A DNA stretch of 64,000 nucleotides, from NCBI GenBank assembly GCA_019359245.1, contig JAHHHR010000001.1:124001-188000 (forward strand), read 5' to 3'. Under the pieces are notes generated by a model. It had not been told where the DNA came from. It was given only the letters and a program-made list of their open reading frames with translations, and ran no database searches. A program made the translations under genes and the position numbers. How positions within the stretch are numbered: position 1 is the first letter of the stretch; each line of letters starts with the position of its first letter. This document shows positions 50,025 to 59,226 of the stretch, piece by piece. This DNA comes from Nostoc desertorum CM1-VF14 (GTDB taxonomy: Bacteria > Cyanobacteriota > Cyanobacteriia > Cyanobacteriales > Nostocaceae).

Positions 50025-50722
50025 AGATGTGATTGCTTACCTGCGTTATTCTCACAAAATAGCTGAATATGCAGTTTTAGCTGAACGTAATGCATTTGTT
50101 TTAAATATCTGTGAACAGTTTGGCTTAACTGTTACCGATGAAGAATTGCAAACAGCCGGAGATGCATTTCGACTCGAACATAAATTATTAGGAGTTTCTG
50201 AAACCTTGGCTTGGCTGCAACAACAGCGAATCACTGTAGATGATTGGTCTAGAGGTACTAGATTGGAACTACTTACGAAAAAGTTAAAAGAATATCTGTT
50301 TGGAGATGCTGTTGATAGTCATTATTTAAGTAATTTTAAAGATTATCAACGTGTAGCCCTATCTCAGATTTTAGTCAGCGATTTAACAGAGGCTAAAAAA
50401 GTAACTTATGCAATTCAAGAATCAAATGAGTCCTTTTGTGCTTTAGCACTAGAGTATTCCAAAGGTAAACAGTCTAAACAAAATGGTGGCTTTGTTCGGC
50501 GTTCGCTTTTTATCAGAATTAATGCCAGAGATTGTACAAGCGATCGCTCAAGCAAAAGAAGGCGAGGTAATTGGGCCAATACATACAAAACTGGGTTATC
50601 ACATTCTCAGAATTGAGAAACGCTTCCCTGCCGAATTTAATGAAAGTCGGGAGCAAGTATTAGAATCTCTGTTTCAAGATTGGCTACAAGCAAATACTAT
50701 CTCTGATTTACATCAAGGCTGA
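49984..50722 (+). pseudogene. Second PpiC/SurA-like prolyl isomerase, frameshifted
   Basis: The first part (to about 50505) reads as a SurA-N-like domain (FVLNICEQFGLTVTDEELQT; GDAFRLEHKLLGVSETLAWL) and the start of a parvulin region (RVALSQILVSDLTEAKKVTY). A T5 tract at about 50509-50513 shifts the frame. The PPIase core continues as FLSELMPEIVQAIAQAKEGE, then VIGPIHTKLGYHILRIEKRF, to 50722. Removing one T restores a single frame of about 245 codons. It is related to, but clearly diverged from, the intact isomerase at 39877-40692. The N-terminus overlaps the broken reductase. A sequencing error in the T-run is possible. Confidence 0.75.
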
Positions 50723-50749
50723 TGATCGATGAGTGATAACTGATAATCG

Positions 50750-51574
50750 TTAACCTTCAACAGTTAACACTGGCTTCAACTTCTGCAAGAAGTTAAGCAT
50801 GGCTGAAACCACAGCCTCCGGTGACTCAATTAAGAAGCCATGACCCCCACCGTTGAGGGCTACAAGTTCACTGTTGGGAATGCCTTGAGCAAGTTCCTGG
50901 GAAAACTTTAGCGGGGTGAGAATGTCTTGTTTAGCAACTAGCACTAGGGTAGGACAATGAATTTTTTGAAGGCGGTCTGTTGTATCAAAGTCAAGCATGG
51001 CTCGGCTGTGATGATGAAGTGAATGAGTCGCAGGTGGAAAAGGATATCTAATTGCAAATTCAATCAAACCTTCGATCATCCCAGGAATCGAGTAGAACTT
51101 ATCTGTAAATATCCAGGGTAATACGACTTTTTCATAAAGTTTCAGGTCTACATTCGCGCAGAGTTCCCCCCAAGTCTCGATGATGCTGTTAAATAAGCTA
51201 TCACCCTTTGCCAACGATGAAAGTAGCATCAGACTTTGTACCTTTTCAGGATGTGCTAACACTAGTTCTTGGGCTATCTGACCACCCATTGAATGACCTA
51301 CTAGATGCACCTTATCGATCGCAATGTGATCGAGCAATGCTGCAACGTCACTAGCCATCTGTTTCAGACTATAAGGGGTTTCGGGAGCAGAACTTCGCCC
51401 CATACCTCGGTTGTCTAAGCGGATAACTTGATACTGCGACATCAACGATGGCATGATCAGCGACCAATAGGCATGATCGCAAAGGAAGCCAGCTATTAAT
51501 AGCAAAGGCTCACCCGTTCCCTTAATGTCATAGAACAAATCAATCCCGTTAATCTGAATTTTTGGCATAGTCAA
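50750..51574 (-). CDS. Alpha/beta hydrolase (TAP-like)
   Basis: A 274-residue hydrolase with a canonical catalytic triad: nucleophile Ser in LVGHSMGGQIAQELVL, Asp in VLVAKQDILTPLKFSQELAQ, His in NGGGHGFLIESPEAV. The oxyanion loop is LLLIAGFLCDHAYW. It resembles 3-oxoadipate enol-lactonase and haloperoxidase-like enzymes. It runs divergent from nothing nearby and convergent with the RiPP unit. The AhpD-like gene upstream, on the same strand, may share its operon. The substrate is unknown. Confidence 0.87.
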   Translation of the reverse strand: MTMPKIQINGIDLFYDIKGTGEPLLLIAGFLCDHAYWSLIMPSLMSQYQVIRLDNRGMGRSSAPETPYSLKQMASDVAALLDHIAIDKVHLVGHSMGGQIAQELVLAHPEKVQSLMLLSSLAKGDSLFNSIIETWGELCANVDLKLYEKVVLPWIFTDKFYSIPGMIEGLIEFAIRYPFPPATHSLHHHSRAMLDFDTTDRLQKIHCPTLVLVAKQDILTPLKFSQELAQGIPNSELVALNGGGHGFLIESPEAVVSAMLNFLQKLKPVLTVEG

Positions 51575-51622
51575 TAATTTTGCTAAACCTGATCTTAAAC
51601 AGGGATGGACAAGTCTACACTC

Positions 51623-52015
51623 CTACGTCTTAAATTTCTCATCCACCGGAATTTGATAGCCGTTGGCGAGGCGATTGGTCATGTTAGCAGTGGCTGCGAT
51701 CGCCATGAGTTCCGCGAACATGGTATCATTCATGCCCTTGGCACGCGCCCCTGCTGTGTGCGAAGCAATGCAGTACTCACAGCCATTGGTTGCACTCACG
51801 GCGATATAAATTAGTTCGCGCATCAGTGGATCTATCTCACCAGGACTGGTCATCACTTCCTTCACTGCTTGCCAAGTTCGTTGTAAGGTAGGGGGATGAT
51901 TGGCTATAGCTTTCCAAAAGTTATTGATATAGTCATTCTGGCGTGTGGCGCGGATGTCGTCATATACTGCGCGGACTTCGTCGCTGGCTTCTTCGTATTC
52001 AATCAGCTTAGTCAT
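51623..52015 (-). CDS. Carboxymuconolactone decarboxylase/AhpD-like protein
   Basis: A 130-residue all-helical protein. The CMD/AhpD motif is NGCEYCIASHTAGARAKGM, with the redox-type C-x2-C pair and a nearby His. Members act as thiol peroxidases (AhpD) or gamma-carboxymuconolactone decarboxylases; the CxxC pair favours the peroxidase-like group. It lies 48 bp upstream of the alpha/beta hydrolase gene on the same strand, a common pairing. Confidence 0.85.
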   Translation of the reverse strand: MTKLIEYEEASDEVRAVYDDIRATRQNDYINNFWKAIANHPPTLQRTWQAVKEVMTSPGEIDPLMRELIYIAVSATNGCEYCIASHTAGARAKGMNDTMFAELMAIAATANMTNRLANGYQIPVDEKFKT

Positions 52016-52125
52016 GAGTTGACAATCACTCCGCTAAGTAGTAATCCTATGGGATTTATCCTCATGCTTTTGGACTTATTTATTAGATACCAAAATGTAG
52101 GATACTACGTTTTTAACTGCGAACA

Positions 52126-52692
52126 TTAGCGGTGATAAAATTCGACCTCTTTTTCCAGAATCTTAATATCATACTTGCCAAAAAAATCGTGACCCAGTAA
52201 GCCGATGCTTGCTTTTGGTGCGATCGCTACCTGAAGATTATTGGCTGTAACTCCACCTGCTGCAATAGATTTTATCTTACTGGTTGGGAATTCTACTTCC
52301 CTGCCATCGGCAATTTGGGCTTGGATTGTACCTGTAGCCTGGAGTTTAAGTGTATTCGCCATACCTTGAGTGATAATGGTTCCACTAGAACCTGTATCTA
52401 CAATCATTTCAAAGGTTTTTTTATCATTGAAGGTAACGTCAATCACAGGAGTTCCACCAAAGCGGCGTTTGACTGGGACTCGAAAAACTCTGTTGTCTGA
52501 AGGTGCGGCAAATATATTATTGCTACAAAGCCTTTCCAATCCAACGGTTTTACCAGAGGAGGTTACCATGTAACATGCTCCTGGATCGTCAGCTGTTGCC
52601 CGATGAGAGAATACTAAAAATATCAGCGTCGGCATTAGTGCGATTGCAGCTAGGTTAACGGTCGTAATCCAATGCCTCCAAGCATTCCTCAT
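52126..52692 (-). CDS. Membrane-anchored retropepsin-like aspartic protease
   Basis: A 188-residue protein. A short positive N-tail and one membrane or signal helix (ITTVNLAAIALMPTLIFLVF) precede a single retroviral-type aspartyl domain with the catalytic motif IVDTGSSGTIITQGM and the flap-like segment RVPVKRRFGGTPVIDVTF. Such clan AA proteins work as dimers, here in the periplasm. The ATG at 52692 is chosen because GGAGA lies just upstream; the longer frame to 52758 is not supported. The substrate is unknown. Confidence 0.8.
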   Translation of the reverse strand: MRNAWRHWITTVNLAAIALMPTLIFLVFSHRATADDPGACYMVTSSGKTVGLERLCSNNIFAAPSDNRVFRVPVKRRFGGTPVIDVTFNDKKTFEMIVDTGSSGTIITQGMANTLKLQATGTIQAQIADGREVEFPTSKIKSIAAGGVTANNLQVAIAPKASIGLLGHDFFGKYDIKILEKEVEFYHR

Positions 52693-53225
52693 GTTAGATT
52701 TTTCTCCAATTTCGCTGATATCTTTATAATAGATAAATTCATCATAGTGGGTGCACAAATTAGTGTTATGAACCCATCCTTTTCAGAGTAAAAGCCAATT
52801 TTTAGAACTCTTTATTACAACAAACTTTAAAATAACTGGCATTTTTTTGTGGTAATTATTGTTTATATAATATGTCTCAAATATTCACACATTATTTTGT
52901 ACTTCTAAGCTAATTAGTGAGTTTTTTTATTTTATTTATGTGTCTCCATAAAATAAATTACCAAGTCAAAGTACAGGATTTATGAAATCTTTGTTAGATA
53001 AGGATCTTGATGAAAAAAAATAGCCTGAAAAAATGCCTAAACCCTTGCCATTAAAGGATTTTTATACTTTAGATGCCTTTGCCCTGATAAAATTGCATCT
53101 TACTCAATACATTTTACCTAGGATTACTGATTAATAAATTAAAGATTAGGTAAAGACATGAGAAAATTACTTATAGCAGATTAAATCTGACAGACTAAGA
53201 AGTTAGATAAGATAAATTTGTTAGC
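52693..53225. other. AT-rich intergenic region
   Basis: About 530 bases between two leftward units. No open frame with protein-like features and no clear repeat was seen. It probably holds the 3' end of the phosphorylase transcript and the promoter of the retropepsin gene. Confidence 0.4.
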
Positions 53226-53999
53226 TTATTCAAGATTTGCTGCTGCATATACAGCAGTTGCGATCGCATTTTGAACAGCAATATCCTTTTGTTCTAAGAT
53301 TATATTTTCACCAACAGTACGGCCAGCTACTACACCGCAAACAGCAGCAGCAGCAAAATTATACACTCCTGCCATTTTAAACAGCGTGCCGCATTCCATC
53401 TCATAATTCAAGATATTCAAGCGCCGATATTCTTCTGTAATACCATGCAGCGATCGCATTAAATTTGGATTTGCTGAATCAGTGCGTTCTTGTCCTTCAT
53501 AAAAAGTATCAACTGATGCCGTGATTCCTATGTAATGTTCAACTTTTAATTCTCGCGCGGCTTCAACTAAAGCGACTGTGAGAAAAGGATCGGCTGCGGC
53601 TGGATACTCCATAGGCGCAATGTCATTTGCTGCACCTTGGCGGCACAATGCTGCACTGCTAATAACAACGCTACCAACTGGTATATGCGGTTGAATTGAT
53701 CCGCAAGTTCCAATGCGAATAATTTTCCGGATTCCTACTTGTACTAATTCATTGACAACAATACTTAATGAAGGCGCACCTATACCACTAGTAGCTGATA
53801 AAATGATCCGACCATTAGGCAAATATCCTACATAGCTATTGAGTCCGCGATTTTCGGACAACAAGCGCACTTCTTGTAAAGAAGTTTGGGCAATGAGACG
53901 CGATCGCTCCGGGTCGCCAGATAATAAAGCAATGCTGGGAGGTGATGAACCTAAATCATCTTGTCCAAAACCAATGTGATAAAAGTGTTTATTTGGCAT
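53226..53999 (-). CDS. udp: Uridine phosphorylase-family nucleoside phosphorylase
   Basis: A 257-residue PNP/UDP family enzyme. Key stretches are LLSGDPERSRLIAQT (phosphate site), the SGIGAPSLSIVVNELVQVGI region, RIGTCGSIQPHIPVGSVVIS, and the ribose-binding NYEMECGTLFKMAGVY. It cleaves uridine (or a related nucleoside) with phosphate to base and ribose-1-phosphate. It starts 11 bp after a membrane-protein gene on the same strand, so the pair is likely co-transcribed. No fusion domain is present. Confidence 0.9.
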   Translation of the reverse strand: MPNKHFYHIGFGQDDLGSSPPSIALLSGDPERSRLIAQTSLQEVRLLSENRGLNSYVGYLPNGRIILSATSGIGAPSLSIVVNELVQVGIRKIIRIGTCGSIQPHIPVGSVVISSAALCRQGAANDIAPMEYPAAADPFLTVALVEAARELKVEHYIGITASVDTFYEGQERTDSANPNLMRSLHGITEEYRRLNILNYEMECGTLFKMAGVYNFAAAAVCGVVAGRTVGENIILEQKDIAVQNAIATAVYAAANLE

Positions 54000-54010
54000 A
54001 GAGTGAAAGA

Positions 54011-55441
54011 TTAGCGATCGCCTTTGCTAGAGTCTAAATAATCTGCGCCATTTTGCAAATTACTACTATCTACTTTATTTGGCAGTGTATTTAAAGCAAT
54101 TGCACTATTAGCTAATTTTTTATCCGGCATATTTAAACTATCTATATCAATTGATAATTCATTATTAACTGGTTTATATTCAAGATTTTCTCGGTTTGCA
54201 CCTGCTATCTCTTCTGCCTTGCCGATAAAATCTTTTGCAAGCCGTTCGCTAAAACCAACAACGAATGCTATAACAAAAATTAAAGACCTTTGTTGATCTT
54301 GAGATGATTCTTGATTGGTAGTTGGATTTAGCTTGAAGACGCTGGGATTAATAAACATTGATATTATTCCAGAATTAATTAAGGCTAAAAACAAAACAGC
54401 AAATGCTCCTCCGATCATTGGTTTAAAAGCACCCACAAGGAATGGAGTTAGTGGATCAGAATATTTCTTATTTTGAAATTCTTCAATTCTGATTAAAATA
54501 CTGATAATGCTACCTAATGTTCCTGCCGAAATAGCTAGACTTAGTTGAAGGAGAAATTCATTATACTTCTGATTTACAGATTGCCTTTTGCTATATTGTG
54601 CATTTAATTCAGCAAGGTTATTATTTAGACTTGTTAATTCTGTATTTTTAAATTCTGCATTTTTTTGCGAGATTATACTTAATTCTTTAATTTCTTCTTT
54701 ATTCGTTTTCAATTTATTAATATCATTTGCAGAAGTAGCATTTGTATTCTCTGATTGATTTTTTTGTTCACCTTTATTTTGAATTTCCTCTACGCGATTA
54801 TCTGTATATTTTTGAATTTCTTTGATTTCGCTTTGTAAAAGCTTCTTGTTTATATTGTAATTACTGTTGTTATAATAATTAATAACTTCTGAAAATATCC
54901 AAAGTCCCGCAATAGAAGAAGAAGTAATTCCTCCATATATAAAAACGGCGCTTATTAGCCCAAAAATTACTTTAGTCGTCGTTGATGGTGAACGATGAAC
55001 TGATAAAAAGGGGTTGATGATAAATCCTGTTAGAGGATGTTCATATTTACAAACAATTTGTTCAACGTCAAATCTAATAGCTTGAGCAATATTTATATTT
55101 GAGGATGATTCGCAAAGAGCTTCTATTGCAAATATTAAAGCTTTAGAGAGTTCAGTCAGTTCTCTTTGAATTTTATCACTATTGTCAGGTATAACTATTC
55201 TCGGTATTCTGTTCCACCAAATATTTTGTGGCGTATTTTTATTAATGAGTTTTTGAAGTCTATTAAACAATATAATTATTTGAGATATTTCTTTTCCTGC
55301 TGCTACTAATCCTTCTTGTTTACTTGAATCTGCAAAATTATTTAAATTATTTTTATAAAAATCTTTTATCAGTGCTTGAATCAGTGTCCTGCTTTCATCT
55401 AACTTCCAATCATTATCAGTTATATTTTCCTTAGAAACCAT
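54011..55441 (-). CDS. Coiled-coil multi-pass membrane protein of unknown function
   Basis: A 476-residue protein. The ATG at 55441 is favoured by a perfect GGAGG six bases upstream. It has an N-terminal soluble helical domain (about 1-145), a hydrophobic pair (VIFGLISAVFIYGGITSSSI), a long Asn/Lys/Glu-rich coiled coil (about 195-290), and then three further hydrophobic segments (LSLAISAGTLGSIISILIRI; MIGGAFAVLFLALINSGIIS; SLIFVIAFVVGFSERLAKDF). A charged C-tail follows. I do not recognise the family beyond the GFSERLAKDFIGKAE stretch. It is strongly AT-rich compared with its neighbours and is followed by the uridine phosphorylase gene 11 bp later. Confidence 0.7.
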   Translation of the reverse strand: MVSKENITDNDWKLDESRTLIQALIKDFYKNNLNNFADSSKQEGLVAAGKEISQIIILFNRLQKLINKNTPQNIWWNRIPRIVIPDNSDKIQRELTELSKALIFAIEALCESSSNINIAQAIRFDVEQIVCKYEHPLTGFIINPFLSVHRSPSTTTKVIFGLISAVFIYGGITSSSIAGLWIFSEVINYYNNSNYNINKKLLQSEIKEIQKYTDNRVEEIQNKGEQKNQSENTNATSANDINKLKTNKEEIKELSIISQKNAEFKNTELTSLNNNLAELNAQYSKRQSVNQKYNEFLLQLSLAISAGTLGSIISILIRIEEFQNKKYSDPLTPFLVGAFKPMIGGAFAVLFLALINSGIISMFINPSVFKLNPTTNQESSQDQQRSLIFVIAFVVGFSERLAKDFIGKAEEIAGANRENLEYKPVNNELSIDIDSLNMPDKKLANSAIALNTLPNKVDSSNLQNGADYLDSSKGDR

Positions 55442-55826
55442 TTTGCCTCCAATTATTTTAAAATTTCTAGGCATTTAATAGGGCTACTGAATATCTGTGA
55501 ATTGCTTTGAGGTAATTAACCAAGATACTCAATCACTCTATTTTTGCTTAGTTGCTAATTATATCCACATTATTCTTAGCATGGAATATAGAATTAGGCA
55601 GTAAATAGTACACTCAAGGGTACTTTTTATGTAGACACATACTCTTACGAAGAAGCAAGCTACGCGGAGTGTCTGTCTGCGATACGTTGCGCGTTTGTCT
55701 AGCATCCCGCAGGAAACGTAGAGAAGTTTTTTGTCGCCAGACATAGCTGTGGTTATTTTCGGTAAAACCATCTTCATAGGTGGCGTTGCTACTGTTCTCG
55801 AAAGCGCTTATTCACTCTAGTAATAA
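55442..55826. other. Intergenic region with REP-like repeats
   Basis: 385 bases. A GC-rich repeat block at about 55645-55727 contains CTACGCGGAG, GATACGTTGCGCG and AGCATCCCGCAGG, related to other REP-like units in the window. A short leftward frame across it (72 codons) has no protein features and is not called. Confidence 0.5.
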
Positions 55827-56138
55827 TTAACGTCTGTCTCTAATTAAATCTTCTATAGCTCGCTCCCAATACCACTGTTCGCTTTTCCCTGGATATTGCC
55901 TTTTAGCAACTGTAATCAGGCGTTGGTATGCATCACGATCTCCTTGCAGCATACTTATTAATTGTGATTGAGTGTAGTTATCTACACTTGTAGTAGTTTT
56001 CGGCTGAGTAGATTGTTTTTGCGGATTACGATTGTTAGTGCTTGGCTTTTGGTTTTTCATTTCTCGGAAAAGGCTTAAAATTAGTAATCCTAAACCTACG
56101 ATGATGACAATTGGTGTAAGGGTTATTAAAATTTCCAT
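55827..56138 (-). CDS. Small membrane-anchored hypothetical protein
   Basis: A 103-residue protein (ATG at 56138 rather than the TTG six codons earlier). An N-terminal membrane helix (ILITLTPIVIIVGLGLLILS) is followed by a Thr/Gln/Asn-rich linker and a C-terminal helical domain (SMLQGDRDAYQRLITVAKRQ, then YPGKSEQWYWERAIEDLIRD). That end pattern occurs in several cyanobacterial proteins. No function is known. Confidence 0.65.
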   Translation of the reverse strand: MEILITLTPIVIIVGLGLLILSLFREMKNQKPSTNNRNPQKQSTQPKTTTSVDNYTQSQLISMLQGDRDAYQRLITVAKRQYPGKSEQWYWERAIEDLIRDRR

Positions 56139-56369
56139 TATGAGTTGGTAGAGCAACTCAATCTAGGATGCTGGATTTTCCTTGCTGGTAACATCGGGGA
56201 ATTCCACATCTAAGAGTCAAAGTTCTTAAACTAATCTTTTTATCAAATCCGATTTTTGCCTGCCAGTAAGTTAGCGATCGCAGTACTAAGGGACTTCCAA
56301 ATAAAAAAATATACCATCCCTGCGGGACGCTACGCGTAGCTTGCTTCCCCAAAGGGGTACGTTATAGAG

Positions 56370-56397
56370 GCAGGGGGCAGGGGGCAGGGAGCAGGGG
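56370..56397. repeat. Heptameric STRR (GCAGGGG)4
   Basis: GCAGGGG, GCAGGGG, GCAGGGA, GCAGGGG. The same class of tract occurs as GGCAGRA in the ATACAGCAG elements. Confidence 0.7.
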
Positions 56398-56481
56398 GAG
56401 GGAAAGTCGTAGTGAAATCCAGAAATTTGGATAATTTATTTTTTGGAGTTCCCTAATCGGCTAACCTCTAATATTTAGGAC

Positions 56482-56513
56482 AAAAAAAGTGGCTCTGCAA
56501 TCCGCAGAACCAC
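56482..56513 (-). terminator. Intrinsic terminator of acsF
   Basis: On the minus strand GTGGTTCTGC, loop GGATT, GCAGAGCCAC, then a run of seven T. It starts 27 bases after the acsF stop. One mismatch in a 10-bp stem; a textbook rho-independent terminator. Confidence 0.85.
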
Positions 56514-56539
56514 TAAAGCTTTCGCAAACCTGTTTTAAC

Positions 56540-57616
56540 TTAACGAACTGCCCCTTGAGCAGAAACAGTATCAATCGGCTTCATTAGGTACAGCCGCAAT
56601 AACTGCCAGCCATTGGAGATGTAAAATGGCAGTTTTTGGAAGATTTGCAGGAATTTGGGAGTGCTGGAGTTAGCGATCGCACCCAACTTCTCGTTATTGC
56701 TTATACAAGTATCCAAGCGCTGATAAAACTCTGGATTTTCTACATCCAGCATCAGCGGGAATACGCGACCTGCATTTTCGTTTGTCTTCTGAATTACATG
56801 GATGTCGTATTCTCGCGCATCCAATCCAAGGGTGGCATAAAAGTCCTTGCGTTGGATGTCATTGAGATACATTGTCGCAAACACCGACAACAAAAAGAAC
56901 CGACTCCACAGCCGTGCTTTCCAATCATTCAAGATTTGCGGCTGAGATTTCATGATCGCATCAAAGAAATCGCCGTGACGGTTTTCATCTTGACACCAGT
57001 TCTCAAAGAACCGGAAGATTGGATAAACCCGGTCTTCGGGATGTGCTTCTAAATGGCGATAAATGGTGATATAGCGCCAATAACCGATCTTCTCAGATAG
57101 ATAAGTAGCGTAGAAGATGAATTTCGGTTTAAAGAAGGTATAATTGCGGCTTTTAGTCAAAAACCCTAAATCTAAAGACAGATTAAAGTCCGACAAAGCT
57201 TTGTTCAAAAAGCCAGCGTGACGCGCTTCATCACGTGACATCAGGTTAAAACACTCTGCCAAAACGGGGCTTTTGCCTTTCAAGCGACGACCAAGTTCTT
57301 TATACAGCAAAAAGCCGGAAAACTCTGCCGTACACGAGCGTTCTAGAAACTCAACGAACAATCGGCGAGTTTCCCCGTCAATATGATCCCAGGATTGTTC
57401 AAACTCGGCATCCCGAACAAAGTGATGGCGGTTATAGTCAGTGCGAAACTCTTCGAGAATGGCTTGTAACTCGTCTTCATTGACGGAAATATCCATCCGC
57501 GCCATTTCATCAAAATCGGTAGTATAAAACCGAGGTGTTAACAAGGTTTCTTTTGCCGGGACTTTAATCCCTGGCCGGATTTCTTCAAAGCCTGGTTTTT
57601 TGAGGGAATCTACCAT
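56540..57616 (-). CDS. acsF: Mg-protoporphyrin IX monomethyl ester (oxidative) cyclase
   Basis: A 358-residue di-iron enzyme. The two ferritin-like ligand stretches are in [20 protein letters not shown] and [18 protein letters not shown]; the N-terminus has [17 protein letters not shown] as in AcsF/CHL27. With oxygen it closes the fifth ring of chlorophyll, making divinyl-protochlorophyllide at the thylakoid. It is transcribed alone and ends at a strong terminator. This gene alone marks the organism as an oxygenic phototroph or an aerobic relative, and the rest of the window says cyanobacterium. Confidence 0.96.
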   Translation of the reverse strand: MVDSLKKPGFEEIRPGIKVPAKETLLTPRFYTTDFDEMARMDISVNEDELQAILEEFRTDYNRHHFVRDAEFEQSWDHIDGETRRLFVEFLERSCTAEFSGFLLYKELGRRLKGKSPVLAECFNLMSRDEARHAGFLNKALSDFNLSLDLGFLTKSRNYTFFKPKFIFYATYLSEKIGYWRYITIYRHLEAHPEDRVYPIFRFFENWCQDENRHGDFFDAIMKSQPQILNDWKARLWSRFFLLSVFATMYLNDIQRKDFYATLGLDAREYDIHVIQKTNENAGRVFPLMLDVENPEFYQRLDTCISNNEKLGAIANSSTPKFLQIFQKLPFYISNGWQLLRLYLMKPIDTVSAQGAVR

Positions 57617-58038
57617 GTCTTGATTGCTCTTTCGTCTTTATTATCTTAAGTAGACCCTTCGGCTTGGTGCAGTTCCTCATGGGGAAACCCCCAATATCGG
57701 AATGCCTCACCAGAAAGCTAAGGGTAATGTTCTGTTAAGGCGTAACAGCCGACAATAATGCAATTGTATAAAGTTTAGTCTACCAAGGTGCGGGTTAGAA
57801 ATTTGTAAGCAAAAGATTAAGAGTTGCAACAATCATTCAATATTTGCGGAACCAAGAATTGCGGATTAGTAGTCAGATAAACGTAGTTCCGCGATCAGCA
57901 CTGTTTCGATCAAGTGGAGTAGCACGCACTTATTTTACTCTTAAAGCATTATTATCTCAGTAATTTTTTGTAGTTGCTACTACAATATGGGACACCCATC
58001 TTAAACAACAAGAGCAAATCCATAAGGTTGAAAACAAG
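57617..58038. promoter_or_regulatory. Divergent promoter region of acsF and the TM2 gene
   Basis: 422 bases between the two divergent genes, without repeats of note. It should hold both promoters and the acsF leader. No boxes were confidently identified. Confidence 0.45.
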
Positions 58039-58533
58039 ATGAATCTTGAAAACAATCAGCAGAAAGACCGACTTCTTGTCTCTTACATTTTGTGTGCAGT
58101 TGGATTTATGGGGGTGGGAGGATTGCACCGTTTCTACAATGGCAAGATCGGGACTGGTTTGTTTTGGCTGTTGACTGGTGGTGTATTTGGTATAGGGCAG
58201 ATCGTGGATTTGTTCTTTATCCCCAACATCGTTGAGGAATACGAACACAAGCTGAGATTAAGAGCAGGTGTATCTCCCTTCGGTGTGCCGTTGAATCAAG
58301 CAGTAGTGACCTCTCAAGTTCACGCTCCAACAGGAAACCAACTGATGATTAAACTGATTGAAGCGGCGGAAAGTAAGGGTGGTATTTTAACTGTCACTCA
58401 AGGCGTTAAATTCACGGGCGCTAGCTTTGCTGAAGTAGAAGCTACTCTCAATGAGATGTACAAATCAGGTTATGTAAAAATAGATAACGACCCCAATACT
58501 GGAGCCGTTATCTACCATTTCCATGAACTTTAA
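58039..58533 (+). CDS. TM2-domain protein
   Basis: A 164-residue protein. Residues of about 10-75 are a TM2 unit of two membrane helices with the [20 protein letters not shown] loop motif and [18 protein letters not shown]. The C-terminal half (about 95-164; [20 protein letters not shown] then [20 protein letters not shown]) is a small winged-helix-like domain. The family is widespread and of unknown role. It is convergent with the DUF2996 gene. Confidence 0.85.
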   Translation: MNLENNQQKDRLLVSYILCAVGFMGVGGLHRFYNGKIGTGLFWLLTGGVFGIGQIVDLFFIPNIVEEYEHKLRLRAGVSPFGVPLNQAVVTSQVHAPTGNQLMIKLIEAAESKGGILTVTQGVKFTGASFAEVEATLNEMYKSGYVKIDNDPNTGAVIYHFHEL

Positions 58534-58572
58534 ATTGTCATTTTGTCATTTGTCATGACTAATGACCAATGA

Positions 58573-59226
58573 CTAATTTATACCTAGCCACTTTTGACCA
58601 CCCAAGCGCTGAACTAAGCCATATACCAACAAGTCGAGTGTAATTTTACGCTCATCGATTAAGAATGACTCAAGAGTGCTAGGTTTTTTCCCTTCATTAC
58701 AGGAAAATCCCTTTTTCCCTTGAATATCTTCGTCAGGGAAATACAGGTTAAACTGACGCTGACCTGTTTCTTTCCAACTGCCGATAATTTGCCAGCATTC
58801 TTGGGCAGATTCAAAGCCAGTGATTGGCACTTTCTGCTTGGCAAAAGACACCTGTAAATCTTGCACACCTTGTTGAGCGATCGCTTTTTGTAAAGCTGGT
58901 AAGTAGTCTTGCTCAATGAACTCTACAAATGGCTTATCTTCAACAGATGGGGCTTTTTCCTTTTTAGCGGCTTTAGCTGCGGCGGCTGGTTTTTCTCCCG
59001 TTGCTGCTGGTTTTTCTCGCTTGGATGATGCAGCAGCTGGTTTAGCAGCATTGGGGTTATCTTCGGAGTTTGCAGCTTTAGGATCTGGCGCGTTAGCAGT
59101 AGGAAGGTCTGTGGCTTCGGGTGAGTCTGTACTAGGAGCGTGTTCTTCAGCCACACTGGGAGCTTGCTGGTCAACTGTGCTGGGAGCTACTTCTCCCGCT
59201 TGATTGTGATTGGTTGGGTCTGCCAT
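58573..59226 (-). CDS. DUF2996 family protein
   Basis: A 217-residue cyanobacterial protein. The first about 100 residues are a low-complexity Ala/Pro/Lys/Glu tail (e.g. PAATGEKPAAAAKAAKKEKA). The conserved DUF2996 domain follows (about 100-217): VEFIEQDYLPALQKAIAQQG, GFESAQECWQIIGSWKETGQ, and an end with LVYGLVQRLGGQKWLGIN. DUF2996 proteins occur in cyanobacteria and some plastids; their function is not established. No signal peptide. Confidence 0.85.
   Translation of the reverse strand: MADPTNHNQAGEVAPSTVDQQAPSVAEEHAPSTDSPEATDLPTANAPDPKAANSEDNPNAAKPAAASSKREKPAATGEKPAAAAKAAKKEKAPSVEDKPFVEFIEQDYLPALQKAIAQQGVQDLQVSFAKQKVPITGFESAQECWQIIGSWKETGQRQFNLYFPDEDIQGKKGFSCNEGKKPSTLESFLIDERKITLDLLVYGLVQRLGGQKWLGIN

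Larger units (their letters stand above)
56139..56539. other. Intergenic region with REP and heptamer repeats
   Basis: No gene is supported. It contains a REP-like unit (56322-56361, CTGCGGGACGCTACGCGTAG), a GCAGGGG heptamer run (56370-56397) and the acsF terminator (56482-56513). Confidence 0.6.

Noticed and set aside
55559..55777. 72-residue leftward protein
   Set aside because: Covers REP-like repeat DNA only and lacks a ribosome binding site.
58916..59203. 95-residue Ala/Gly-rich rightward protein
   Set aside because: It is the complement of the low-complexity Ala/Pro tail of the DUF2996 gene.
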